From the NCBI RefSeq assembly GCF_001007935.1, contig NZ_CP011451.1:3534001-3598000 (forward strand): 64,000 nucleotides of DNA, given 5' to 3'. Origin of the DNA: Nitrosomonas communis. GTDB taxonomy: Bacteria; Pseudomonadota; Gammaproteobacteria; Burkholderiales; Nitrosomonadaceae. Below are positions 38,613 through 47,548 of this stretch, in pieces (position 1 is the stretch's first letter; each line of letters begins with the position of its first letter). The notes beneath the pieces were generated by a model, which worked only from the letters and a program-made list of their open reading frames with translations, was not told the origin of the DNA and searched no databases. Position numbers and translations under genes: made by a program.

Positions 38613-38897
38613 TTAAGAAAGCTTTGCTGATTTTTTCAAGCTCTTGTACAGATCAGGATACTGTGCTTTTAGCATTGCAGCCACAATCAGATCATCTCGC
38701 TTAATTTTGGTCAAATCAATCCGATCAATATGAACTAAACGTACCAACTCTCTGACAGCTTTCGGTATTTCTCGCCCGCTCTCATAACGGGAGCCGCCAC
38801 TTTGGGTTACTCCTACCTTGCTCCAGAATTCCAACTGATTAAGACCAAGTTCTTGCCGTATTTCCCTTGGGTTTGGTATTTTCTTAAAAAGTTTCAT
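38613..38897 (-). CDS. XRE-type helix-turn-helix regulator
   Basis: A 94-residue DNA-binding protein. An HTH of the Cro/CI type lies at residues about 10-55 (REIRQELGLNQLEFWSKVGV, then TQSGGSRYESGREIP). The C-terminal part is short and charged. No toxin or partner gene is adjacent; it stands between the IS3 scar and a decayed transposase. Such small regulators are common in mobile regions, so it could be an orphan antitoxin or phage-type repressor. No strong ribosome site is seen. Confidence 0.75.
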   Translation of the reverse strand: MKLFKKIPNPREIRQELGLNQLEFWSKVGVTQSGGSRYESGREIPKAVRELVRLVHIDRIDLTKIKRDDLIVAAMLKAQYPDLYKSLKKSAKLS

Positions 38898-39009
38898 AAT
38901 GTCTGTTCTCAGATATCATAATGTTTGTTTACACAAAAATAGACCGAAAGGTTTATTTTTTGTTCATTTTTAAGAAACCGATGCAATTGTAATAGTATTT
39001 GAATGTGAA

Positions 39010-39900
39010 TTAAGAGCTGACTCGTAAAAAATTCCAGAAAAACAGAGCCGCAGCCAGCTTTCCGAATACATGTACCATAAGCCCGTTATAAGAACGCACT
39101 TTGCTGGCACATTCAATGCCTGTTTTTTCTTCAATCCAGGCAAATAAGGCTTCAATCGGTTGCCGCACGCGAGAAACTGCTGTCGATAACCATTGATCCT
39201 GTGGTTCCAGATGGTGCTGCCCTTTTTGTTTTTTAACCGGTGTCAAGACGGTCAGATTCTGAGCTCGCCTGATGCATTCAGCGTCAGGCCGTTGATAAGC
39301 TTTATCACCGTACAGCTCATTGTTGTACAATTGTGGTCGAATCTGATTAAATATTTTGCCATCATGGTCGCTGGCGCCAGTCACACCAATATACTCAGGG
39401 ATCGGCAGTGAGCCTGGTTGGCGGCGCCCTATGATATGGACCCGCACACCATGATAGTACAACTTCTTGGTTGAGCAGTAGCCCGAATCCGCCAACTGTT
39501 TCGCTACACACGCGTTAAACCGACGACCTTGCCTCGCAAGGATGACCGGAAATGAATCAGTCAACCAAACCTGCCCGGCATTCCTGGTTTCCTGTTCTTG
39601 CTGAATCAGTGCTAATAAGGGTGCAAACACATCGGCTACCCGATTCAGACGCTGAACATAAGCCACATAACCTGGAAGTCATGGAAACCAATCGCGTAAG
39701 TGGCGATCCGCATACTCATAAATACCTTTGATCTCTCGATGCTTGTCCATTACACCGAACAGGAAGAGAGTAATGACTTCTTCGTCGCTGAAGCTTAAAT
39801 CCGCGTGATTACTCATTCTCTGACTATAAATCCAAAGATTTTGCTGATAATGCTTGCAAACATAAAGATAAATCGTTATTAATCGGTTTTGCCAGTTCAT
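39010..39900 (-). pseudogene. DDE transposase (IS4/IS982-like) with one in-frame TGA
   Basis: Read from ATG 39900, the first 73 codons (SFSDEEVITLFLFGVMDKHREIK-type helix region) end at TGA 39679-39681. The same frame then continues for 218 codons from VAYVQRLNRV through VWLTDSFPVILARQG (first Asp), ELYGDKAYQR (second Asp) and RQPIEALFAWIEEKTG (Glu). The stop stands between WFP and LPGYVAYV, where related proteins often have Gly, so GGA to TGA is likely. All DDE residues remain. The exact IS family is unsure and I could not define terminal repeats. Confidence 0.7.
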
Positions 39901-40186
39901 TGATTACTTTGATTGATTGAGGTTGGGTGATGTCTTCCTCAATAGTTTAACGTTATTGATGGACTGGCTTCTATTTCAGCTCTTAATTCGCATTTGACTA
40001 ATAGATATGGTATTCCTCGATTCTATTCAAAAAGGACTTGGATGCAGCCAAAGTTACAATATATTTATCTTTTGAGCGTTCCTGGTATCACCTCTAGTAT
40101 TGACGCGGGTTTCAATTCTTCAGGGTTAGCTCGACATAAGAATCATTACACGACGGCTAAGAGAGCTTAAAGGAGCCTGACCTGAG

Positions 40187-41857
40187 CTAATACGATTTAA
40201 TTGATGAACTCAAGAATGACCGGTTAACCCCATCCGAAAAGGTAATGGTAACAATCTCCCCAGCGATAGCGGTTATCGAACCCTCCCCATATTTGCGCAC
40301 CTTCACTTTTTGTCCGAGTTCAAATTTTGATTTTTTTAAAGAGGATTGAAGTTTAGGAATCGTTACCGCGTCACTTTCTTTTACAGCAATTGGGGGATTC
40401 ATACAGTTGTCACAAGTACCGCAATTGGCTAAGTTGAATGTTTCACCAAAATATTCCACTATGTTGAGCCAGCGGCAACGAGCATTAAAAGCATAAGAAA
40501 TTAATTGTTCTAACTTAATACGATCATTCTCATATCGTTGATTGTAATTTTCTGCTATTCGAACAACATCATCATCATTTAATTTTTTCTGAAGCAGAAC
40601 ATATTTACCACGCTCAACCTTTACAAACCCTTCATCACGCAGGGCTTTAAATACAACCCGTACTATTAGAGAGGGCAATTTTTTAGCATATTTAGCCAAC
40701 TCAGATACTGTTTTAATTGAAGTGGCAGATTCAACCAATGTTTGCCATAGTTGCTGAATATCTGAGGGAGTGATGTACTGGCCTGCAAGAAAGAAATTCT
40801 GAATGCGTCGATCATTATGGTTAAATAGTAAAATGCATTTTGCTATTTGATCATCCCGCCCTGCTCGGCCTGCTTCTTGATAATAAGCCTCCACTGAGGA
40901 TGGCATTTGATAGTGTATTACTGCTCGGACGTCAGGTTTATCTATGCCCAAACCGAAAGCGTTCGTGGCCACCATTATATTATTTGATAGCGTCATAAAT
41001 TGCTCTTGAGCTTGACGCCGTTGTTCCGAACGCATCCGTCCATGGTAAATTTGTACGGGATAGTTTGCTTGCTGCAAATGGCCATACACAGCCTCGGCAG
41101 CTTTCACTGTAGCAGTATAAATAATTATGGAACCCTTGACATTTTGCAATATTCGTTCAAGCTCCTCCATTTTTTCAGATTCTTTACTTACTTGTTTAAC
41201 GGAAAAATGTAAGTTAGGACGATAAACACTAGCATTGATTACCTTCATTTGCGGTCTGCCAAGCTGAGTACAGATATCCTGAGCAACCTCTTCTGTTGCT
41301 GTAGCAGTTAAAGCAAGAATAGGAGGGTTGCCAAGCGATTTAAGTACATATGGAATTTCTAGAAAGGCGGGTCGGAAATCATGCCCCCATTGAGAGATGC
41401 AATGAGCCTCATCTATTACCAAGATATCAATAAGTATGTTTGATAAATGCTTTAAAACCTCAGGCGTTTGCAATCTCTCTGGTGTTAGAAAAATGATCTC
41501 ATTTTTTTCTTCAGCAATCTCATTGAGAGCCTGCATTTCATCTAATCGGTTTTTTGTGCTGTTGAGTACTGCAATGTCTACACCATGACTTTCAAGTTTT
41601 TTTGCTTGATCATCCATTAATGCGATTAAAGGAGAGATCACCACCGTCATTCCCGGCAAAGCCAAGCTCGAAAGTTGATAACAAAGCGACTTTCCAGCAC
41701 CGGTAGGCATCACAGCTAATGTATCAATGCCTCGCAGGACGTTTTGAATGACTTCTTCTTGTCCTGGTCGGAATTCATTCAATCCGAATCGGTTGCGTAA
41801 TAAACGTTTGAGGCCGGTTTTAGTAAGGTTTGAGCGCTTACCAGAGCGTTGACTCAT
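40187..41857 (-). CDS. recQ: RecQ-family ATP-dependent DNA helicase
   Basis: A 3'-5' superfamily 2 helicase of 556 residues. Motif 0 is RFGLNEFRPGQEEVIQNVL, Walker A is MPTGAGKSLCYQLS, Walker B is VIDEAHCISQWGHDFRP, and motif VI is YYQEAGRAGRDD. The RecQ zinc-binding region follows with clustered Cys (CRW, ANCGTCDNCMNPP). The HRDC domain is missing; a short basic tail (KLQSSLKKSKFELGQKVKV) replaces it. It lies in an IS-rich region and may be an acquired copy additional to a housekeeping recQ. Confidence 0.9.
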   Translation of the reverse strand: MSQRSGKRSNLTKTGLKRLLRNRFGLNEFRPGQEEVIQNVLRGIDTLAVMPTGAGKSLCYQLSSLALPGMTVVISPLIALMDDQAKKLESHGVDIAVLNSTKNRLDEMQALNEIAEEKNEIIFLTPERLQTPEVLKHLSNILIDILVIDEAHCISQWGHDFRPAFLEIPYVLKSLGNPPILALTATATEEVAQDICTQLGRPQMKVINASVYRPNLHFSVKQVSKESEKMEELERILQNVKGSIIIYTATVKAAEAVYGHLQQANYPVQIYHGRMRSEQRRQAQEQFMTLSNNIMVATNAFGLGIDKPDVRAVIHYQMPSSVEAYYQEAGRAGRDDQIAKCILLFNHNDRRIQNFFLAGQYITPSDIQQLWQTLVESATSIKTVSELAKYAKKLPSLIVRVVFKALRDEGFVKVERGKYVLLQKKLNDDDVVRIAENYNQRYENDRIKLEQLISYAFNARCRWLNIVEYFGETFNLANCGTCDNCMNPPIAVKESDAVTIPKLQSSLKKSKFELGQKVKVRKYGEGSITAIAGEIVTITFSDGVNRSFLSSSIKSY

Positions 41858-42116
41858 AGGATAGAGGCTTACTTATAATGTTATAGGGGTTGGAAGGCTG
41901 CACGGATACCCGTAAGCCTTTGAGGTCAATGTGCATCTGCTCTTTCATTTATTAACTGATTGATGCTTATCCCAATTAATAGATTTCTCTTTCAATGCAT
42001 TTAAACTTTTTATTTCTTCTACAGATAAGTTAAATTTATATCCCACCTTGTTCTAGTTTTCAATAGAAACAGCAGTTATAAAATAACGTCATATCCTATA
42101 AAAAATAAGTTTTATG

Positions 42117-42908
42117 CTAAAAACTATTGGCTTTTAAATTAGGCAACAGCTTGTTTTTCATATTCTTGCGTACCTTGGTGATGAGCTGCACGCCTTGCTC
42201 CCAGAGTTGCTCAAAGAGTGACCGCGAGATATAACCCCGGTCACCAAAGAGCTTTCCAAATAAGGAGCGCGTCAACTCTGGCACCGGGTCACGGTCATCC
42301 ACATTGCCCGCCGTGATTTTGACTCCCAGCAATTCTCCCTGATCATTGATGACCAGGTGCAGCTTGAACCCATAAAACCAACCCACACTGGTCTTTCCCC
42401 GAGCAGCAAACTCTGCCATTACTTTATGCGGCCCAATGCGGCGATTGTGGCACACGCTGATTTTGGTTGAATCAATGAAGCTGATCCCAACTGCATTGCC
42501 CAAGGCGGCTGGTCAGAAAACAGCACAAAGGTAGCAGGCTACCTTGCAATAGCTCAACAAAGCGGTTATAGCTCACCAACCCTGGAAAATAACCCCGCTG
42601 ATATCTCAACACGTAATTCAGGTAATAGTACTTAAACGTCCGGTAGCCGGACAGATGAAACCCCACCATGATGGTCATGATTTCGCTTAGACACAGCACT
42701 CCTTGCCGCCGGCGCCGTTTCAGCGATGACTCTAGCGCTGCTCCCACCGTGGCTCAAACTCTTTACAGAAGCCGTCACTCGCACAAAAAATCGTTATAGT
42801 ATCCATAGGAATCTGACTCCTCTCATGCTGGAAATTCTTTTCCAAAACCACTTCATCATAAGAAATTCAGGTTCCTTTTACAGCTTTTCTTATATCGAAC
42901 TCACGTTA
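42117..42908 (-). mobile_element. IS982-family remnant with broken transposase
   Basis: On the minus strand ATG 42806 opens MDTITIFCASDGFCKEFEPRW, then hits TAG. The frame resumes as LESSLKRRRRQGVLCLSEIMTIMVGFH, shifts again near 42505, and continues as AVGISFIDSTKISVCHNRRI and KTSVGWFYGFKLHLVINDQGELL (in part), with RGYISRSLFEQL. These are IS982 DDE segments. The C-terminus beyond KNKLLPN is lost. The end at about 42908 (GAACTCACG) and the following transposase start are shared with the scar at 15030-15245. Confidence 0.8.
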
Positions 42909-42989
42909 AATAATGTTAATCATGAGCTTCAGAGACTGAGCATCGTAAATTTAGCGATGCTCTTACTCTTCCTAATACCATAAAACTTA

Positions 42990-43409
42990 TTAAGTTGGAG
43001 TTGATATCTCAGACAATGCCTCGGTTACAGGCGCAAGATCAGAACTTTCAACAGCAAAATCTCCAAGTGAAACAATACCGACTAAATGATGATCTTCATC
43101 AACCACAGGCAAACGCCGAATCTGATGATCGCTCATTAACCGAGCGGCATCTTCCAACGAATCGTCCTGGTTGGCAAAAACTATTTGTTTAGACATTGCA
43201 TCTCTTATCGGAGTATCAACATCCATACCTTCTGCGACAGCACGCACAACAATATCTCGATCAGTAATGATCCCTATCAAATTATCCATATCACCGACAG
43301 GTAAGACACCAAAATCGCCATCTCGCATTTTTTGTGCTGCCTCCTGTAAAGTCGCATCCGGGCTGATTACTTGCACATCAGTACTCATCACGTCACTTAC
43401 TGTTTGCAT
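42990..43409 (-). CDS. Two-CBS-domain protein
   Basis: A 139-residue protein consisting of a CBS pair (residues about 1-60 and 70-130): SDVMSTDVQVISPDATLQEAAQKM, then GVLPVGDMDNLIGIITDRDIVVRAVAEG, and the second repeat with RRLPVVDEDHHLVGIVSLGDFAVES (quoted in part). The GITDRD-type Asp that contacts adenine-nucleotide ribose is present in both repeats. Such stand-alone pairs sense ATP, AMP or SAM and often serve stress responses. AGGAGA precedes the ATG. Partners are not evident. Confidence 0.88.
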   Translation of the reverse strand: MQTVSDVMSTDVQVISPDATLQEAAQKMRDGDFGVLPVGDMDNLIGIITDRDIVVRAVAEGMDVDTPIRDAMSKQIVFANQDDSLEDAARLMSDHQIRRLPVVDEDHHLVGIVSLGDFAVESSDLAPVTEALSEISTPT

Positions 43410-43486
43410 TTTTATCTCCTAGGTTAAGGTTTAAGACTAAACTATATTTAATAAAATTTTCATTAATACAATGGATTTTTCAGCAA

Positions 43487-43819
43487 TTAATATTGCAAAA
43501 TATGGTTTATAGCTTTGACTGACGGCTCTGGCGTATTGCTCAGATATGCCATCACGCGTAGAACTCGACATTTAATGAGAGCCTTGACAATGGCTTCCTG
43601 TGCCAGAATCAGAACCTTCGTCTCTGCCATGACTGCTCTGCCCGCCTTTACGGCCAGCTCACGAGCTTCTTTGGAGTCAAACTCATGGGCAGTACCCTTC
43701 TCGTGAGCTGCACGGCCGCCCTTGCTCGCAATTTCTTGCTACTTTTCTTCGCCCATACAAGCAAAATCACGCTGGCTGCTGTCCTTGTTCTCCTTATCCT
43801 TTCCTTTATTCGCAGGCAT
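43487..43819 (-). pseudogene. KGG-motif stress protein interrupted by TAG
   Basis: From ATG 43819 (AGGAGA upstream) the frame reads MPANKGKDKENKD, then MGEEK, then TAG at 43739-43741, and goes on QEIASKGGRAAHEKGTAHEFD and KEARELAVKAGR. This is the KGG repeat seen in con-10/GsiB/YciG-type general stress proteins. The family usually has KQ-x-EIA here, so CAG to TAG is likely. The second repeat is imperfect, and the end runs on in non-family sequence to TAA 43487, suggesting further decay. It is adjacent to the CBS gene in the same direction. Confidence 0.65.
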
Positions 43820-44171
43820 AACTACTCTCCTATTAGGTAAGTTCAAAAAACACCTATGATGTGTTTTGGCTATTTATCTCCGGTTTGATAAAATGAAGAT
43901 TAACTTTAGCGTACTCTTCGAAGCAGGCTTTCTCTGTGCGCAAGCGCACAAAACTAAAGCTTGAATATACGACCCATCATTATCAAGGAACTAAAAAAGT
44001 ATTATTGCCAGGACGGTAGCGACTGATCTAATTTTCGATAGGAATACTCTATTGGGACCAGATGCGCATGACGGTAGAAGGTATGCCATACCGAATGCAG
44101 GTTATCTATATGAAATGTTAATAAGTCCTAGGGTGCAGACTCTCTAATTAACATGAGTTCGGGATATGAAG
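43820..44171. other. 352-bp region without a gene
   Basis: No open frame with family similarity. A hairpin AAAACAC (43847-43853) / GTGTTTT (43861-43867) lies upstream of the KGG gene; it could terminate plus-strand transcription. The rest, AT-rich, ends at the IS3-type solo ends. Confidence 0.4.
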
Positions 44172-44209
44172 TATGCTGAGTTTTATGGGCTCTATATTTG
44201 ACAACACAC
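44172..44209. repeat. Solo IS3-type ends, interior deleted
   Basis: TATGCTGAGTTTTATGG (44172-44188) is identical to the left end at 37687-37703. It is followed directly by CTCTATATTTGACAACACAC (44190-44209), nearly the right end at 38512-38532. The two outermost ends are thus joined with nothing between. This is a scar of a second copy of the same IS3-family element. Confidence 0.65.
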
Positions 44210-44612
44210 CTCAATGATTCTTATGTCGAACTCATATTAAGGAACGAGGATTCAATAACTCCAGAGCTTTGAGTTGCAAATCAGGTTGCCGCTGATAGAG
44301 TATTTCGGTTATGTTCTGACAATGAAGATAACCATATACGCCCCGGAAGTCGAAGCACAAATGCGCAATTTTTATCACAGCTTATCGGAAAAAGACCGCC
44401 GCCGCTATGCTGCCGTTGAGGCGGCAAAGCTGGGTCACGGAGGGATCACCTACCTTTGTCAGGTATTACACTGCGATGAAGGCACCGTTAGCCGTGGCCT
44501 GAAAGAGTTAAAGATGCCGTTGCTTGAAAAGGAGAAACGTATTCGGCAAGCAGAGGGTGGGAGAAAGTCAGTTGTGGAGACGATGGCAGGGCTGGATGAA
44601 GCTTTTTTAGCG

Positions 44613-44863
44613 TAGTAATCCGCTAGAGGCGGCAAGGCGCGCAGAAGAAACAAGCGGCGTCAGAGCTTGAGGAGTAAAGTTGGAATGTCGCGCTGGAGAA
44701 GACCGACACATCACTGGTGCTAATCCGCCCGTTTTTTAGCGTGGTCATGGGTCACGTCGGCGACATTGGTGAGTCCGTGGCAACGGACATCCCGTTTGAA
44801 AGAGTGAGTACAACGACGTACCTGAACCAGCGCGACATTCCAATAGAGATAATGGAGGATGTC
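44613..44863 (+). ncRNA. Predicted IS110 bridge-RNA region
   Basis: IS110-group elements encode a structured guide RNA in the long left-end leader between the element border and the recombinase start. The leader here is about 250 bp, has no credible gene and lies in the right place. I did not fold it, so the extent and the two loops are not shown. The call is from family knowledge plus position only. Confidence 0.4.
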
Positions 44864-46195
44864 ATGGCAAAGTTCAAGCGAAGTAAATTGGAGTTAATCC
44901 ATCCGAATGCAGCGGGGATTGATATTGGCTCTGCGAGCCATTTTGTGGCGGTACCGCCGGATCGAGATAACAAGCCGGTAAGGGAATTCAAGAGTTTCAC
45001 CGCAGACCTGAATGGTTTAGCGGACTGGTTAGAGGCCTGTGAAATTGACACTGTGGCAATGGAATCGACGGGGGTATACTGGATTCCACTGTATGAACTT
45101 TTGGAGTCGCGCGGGCTGACTGTGTATCTAGTAAATGCGCGGCACGTTAGAAATGTTTCTGGCCGGTAGTCGGATGTACTGGACTGCCAATGGTTACAGC
45201 AACTGATGAGCTTTGGGTTGATGTCTGGCGCATTCCGTCCGAAAGATGAGATATGTGCACTACGAGCCATATCTCGTCAACGCGATATGCTGATCCGTTA
45301 TCAGGCGCGACATGTGCAACATATGCAAAAGGCTCTGGCGCAAATGAACATACAATTGGCGAACGTGATTTCGGATATTGTGGGCGAAACCGGTCAAAAG
45401 ATCGTTCGTGCCATCATTACTGGTGAGAGAGATGGGCACATCCTGGCGAATCTCAAGAGCAATCGCATCCGGGCTGGCAAAGACGAGATTGAGAAATCGT
45501 TAGTCGGGAATTGGCGGGAAGAACACCTGTTTGCACTCAAGCAAGCGATGTCACTCTATGACGCCTACAGCGAACGACTCACCGAATGTGACCGGCAGCT
45601 TGAAACCATGCTGGCGGCACTTCAGGTGCACAAGGTAGAGATCTGCCAGAAGAAGCGCCGCTCCAATGTCAAGAACGCTCCCAAATTTGATTTGCGTGCC
45701 CATCTGATTGGCATGTGTGGGGTTGATTTGACGCGAATTGACGGCATCGAAGTGATGACTGCGATGAAAGTCCTGAGTGAAGTGGGCGCTGACATGAGCA
45801 GGTTCAAGAGTGCGAAGCAGTTTGCCTCGTGGCTTGGGTTGTGTCCTGGAACAAAGATATCGGGCGGAAAAGTGCTATCGGGGGCAAGCAAGCGCACAGC
45901 GAACCGTGCGGCTCAGGCACTGCGCATGGCGGCAGTTTCATTGAAATCCAGCCAGTCTGCACTGGGTGCCTATTACAGAAGATTATGTGGCAGACTCGAC
46001 AAGGCAAAGGCAATCACAGCGACAGCACACAAACTGGCGCGCTTGATCTACACGATGCTAACGAAAGGAACCGAGTACGTCGATAAAGGGCAGGAGTACT
46101 ATGAGGAGCGATATCGTCAACGCGTGTTGCATCATCTGACTGTTCGCGCTCGGAAGCTGGGGTTTAATCTTACCCCTGTTCCTGAGGCTACTTAA
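44864..46195 (+). pseudogene. IS110-family DEDD recombinase with one in-frame TAG
   Basis: ATG 44864 follows GGAGG (44854-44858). The RuvC-like part shows AGIDIGSASHFVAVP (Asp), DTVAMESTGVYWIPL (Glu), and then GR-TAG-SDVLDCQWLQQL at 45167-45169, where relatives have Lys (AAG to TAG). The same frame continues to 46195 with the C-terminal serine region FASWLGLCPGTKISGGKVLSG and NRAAQALRMAA. Everything except the amber codon is intact. The stop lies directly before the third catalytic Asp region, so the short product would be inactive. Confidence 0.85.
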
Positions 46196-46453
46196 TATTT
46201 GCTGTAAAACCATTGTGTTACATTTGTTTCTTGAAAGCGACAGCACACAAACTGGCGCGCTTGATCTACACGATGCTAACGAAAGGAACCGAGTACGTCG
46301 ATAAAGGGCAGGAGTACTATGAGGAGCGATATCGTCAACGCGTGTTGCATCATCTGACCGTTCGCGCTCGGAAGCTGGGGTTTAATCTTACCCCTGTTCC
46401 TGAGGCTACTTAATATTTGCTGTAAAACCATTCTGTTACATTTGTTTCTTGAA
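46018..46453 (+). repeat. 218-bp tandem duplication at the IS110 right end
   Basis: 46018-46235 and 46236-46453 are the same sequence except for two substitutions (CTGACT/CTGACC near 46140/46358 and CATTGTG/CATTCTG near 46213/46431). Each unit carries the last 59 codons of the recombinase plus the element's right end. The repeat begins with AGC and the sequence after the second unit begins with AG, a possible microhomology. Confidence 0.95.
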
Positions 46454-47426
46454 AGATGTTAAAAAATCATACTGCCGGCTCACCAATAGATGAATCCGTA
46501 AAGTGGTCAAATTTGAGCCGCAGCGAAATGGCTGAGAAGCTAAAACAGTGCGGATTTAGCGTGAGTGTGACCGTTATTGATCAATTGCTCGACAAACATA
46601 ATTTCCGCCGCCGTCAGGCCTTCAAGGTTGAAGCCGGGAAAAAGAATCTACCGCATCGGGACGAGCAGTTCAAAAATATCGAGCGCCTCAAAGAAGAGTA
46701 TCGGGTCCAGGGTAATCCAGTGATGAGTATGGACGTTAAAAAAAAGAATTGATCGGCAATTTTTATCGCCCCGGAAAGCTCTATACTACTGAGGCCGTGC
46801 GGGTCAATGATCATGATTTTGAGTCCCTGGCGGACGGTAAAATTGTGCCTCATGGGCTGTATGACATCCATCGCAAAAGCGGCTATATCGTATTAGGCAC
46901 GAGCCATAATACCTCTGAATTTGCTTGCGCCTGTATCCGGCATGGGTGGTTGAATTATGGTCAACTGGACTATCCAAAGGCGACGAGCATTTTATTGCTC
47001 TGCGACTGTGGAGGCAGCAATAATGCACGCCATGCTATCTTTAAAGAGGATTTACAGAAATTGGCAGATGAATTGGCTATTGAGATTCGTATCGCGCACT
47101 ATCCCCCGTACACGTCAAAATATAATCCCATAGAGCATCGATTATTTCCTCATATCACCAAAGCTTGTAGTGGGGTTATTTTTACCAGTGTCGAGCGCAT
47201 CAAAGCAGTCATGAGTAAAGCAAAAACTTCTCAGGGACTAAAGGTCTTTATCTCAATTATGGAGAGGGTGTTTGAAACTGGGCGCAAAGTGGCGGATGGC
47301 TTTAAAGAAAATATGACCATTGAGTTTGACCCATTTTTACCGAAATGGAATTATGTTGCTATTCCATCTGCTTGCATAATTTCTGCAGTTATTAAATCCT
47401 GATTCCTAATTAACTGCCAAAAAAGC

Positions 47427-47456
47427 AAAAGCCATGTCTTGATAGGCATGGCTTTT
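47427..47456. terminator. Strong hairpin beyond the ISAzo13-like element
   Basis: AAAAGCCATG (47427-47436) pairs with CATGGCTTTT (47447-47456) across a 10-base loop, followed by AGTTTTG. The A-rich start and T-rich end allow it to act for either strand. It stands between the transposase 3' end and the 3' end of the GH114-like gene. Confidence 0.65.
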
Positions 47457-47548
47457 AGTTTTGTCGTGTTTCAGTTTAAAATTTGACCTTCTTTATCTCG
47501 TTTGATCGTTCATTTTGAACAGCAAATATTGCCAATCTATATTATCGA

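Larger units (their letters stand above)
44613..46453 (+). mobile_element. IS110-family element inside the ISAzo13-like transposase
   Basis: The borders are set by where the host transposase frame breaks and resumes; there are no inverted repeats, as expected of IS110. It contains a 250-bp leader, one transposase frame (44864-46195) with an amber stop, and a right end that has been duplicated in tandem (46018-46453). The exact core dinucleotide cannot be placed, because the target sequence without the insert is not available. Confidence 0.75.
44322..47402 (+). pseudogene. ISAzo13-family transposase, split by IS110 and frameshifted
   Basis: The N-terminus (ATG 44322; YHSLSEKDRRRYAAVEAAKLGHGG) runs to GLDEAFLA at 44612. 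After the insertion it resumes as LKNHTAGSPIDESVKWSNLS at about 46459 and reads to MSMDVKKKN at 46752. There a run of eight A breaks the frame where nine would keep it (KKKELIGNF), and the rest runs 46749-47402 with LLLLCDCGGSN and HYPPYTSKYNPIEHRLF. Compared with the copy at 17071, all conserved blocks are present, so the gene decayed recently. Confidence 0.8.
44236..47411 (+). mobile_element. ISAzo13-like element interrupted by an IS110 element
   Basis: Borders are proposed from weak terminal repeats (AGGAACGAGGATT near 44240 against AATCCTGATTCCT at 47395-47407, reverse complemented; 13 of 19 positions). The transposase frame is split at about 44612 and resumes at about 46454, with IS110 in between. 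Without IS110 the element would be about 1.3 kb, like the copy at 16986-18294, but the two differ clearly in sequence. Confidence 0.65.

Noticed and set aside
43515..43706. Plus-strand 63-codon frame opposite the KGG relic
   Set aside because: It is the complement of a recognisable KGG-repeat frame and has no ribosome site.
39679..45169. Alternative genetic code or stop-codon recoding, because several frames carry single TAG or TGA codons
   Set aside because: The affected frames are mostly transposases or a stress-protein relic in a decaying region, and both TAG and TGA are involved. Housekeeping genes end normally at TAA, TAG and TGA. Decay is the simpler explanation.
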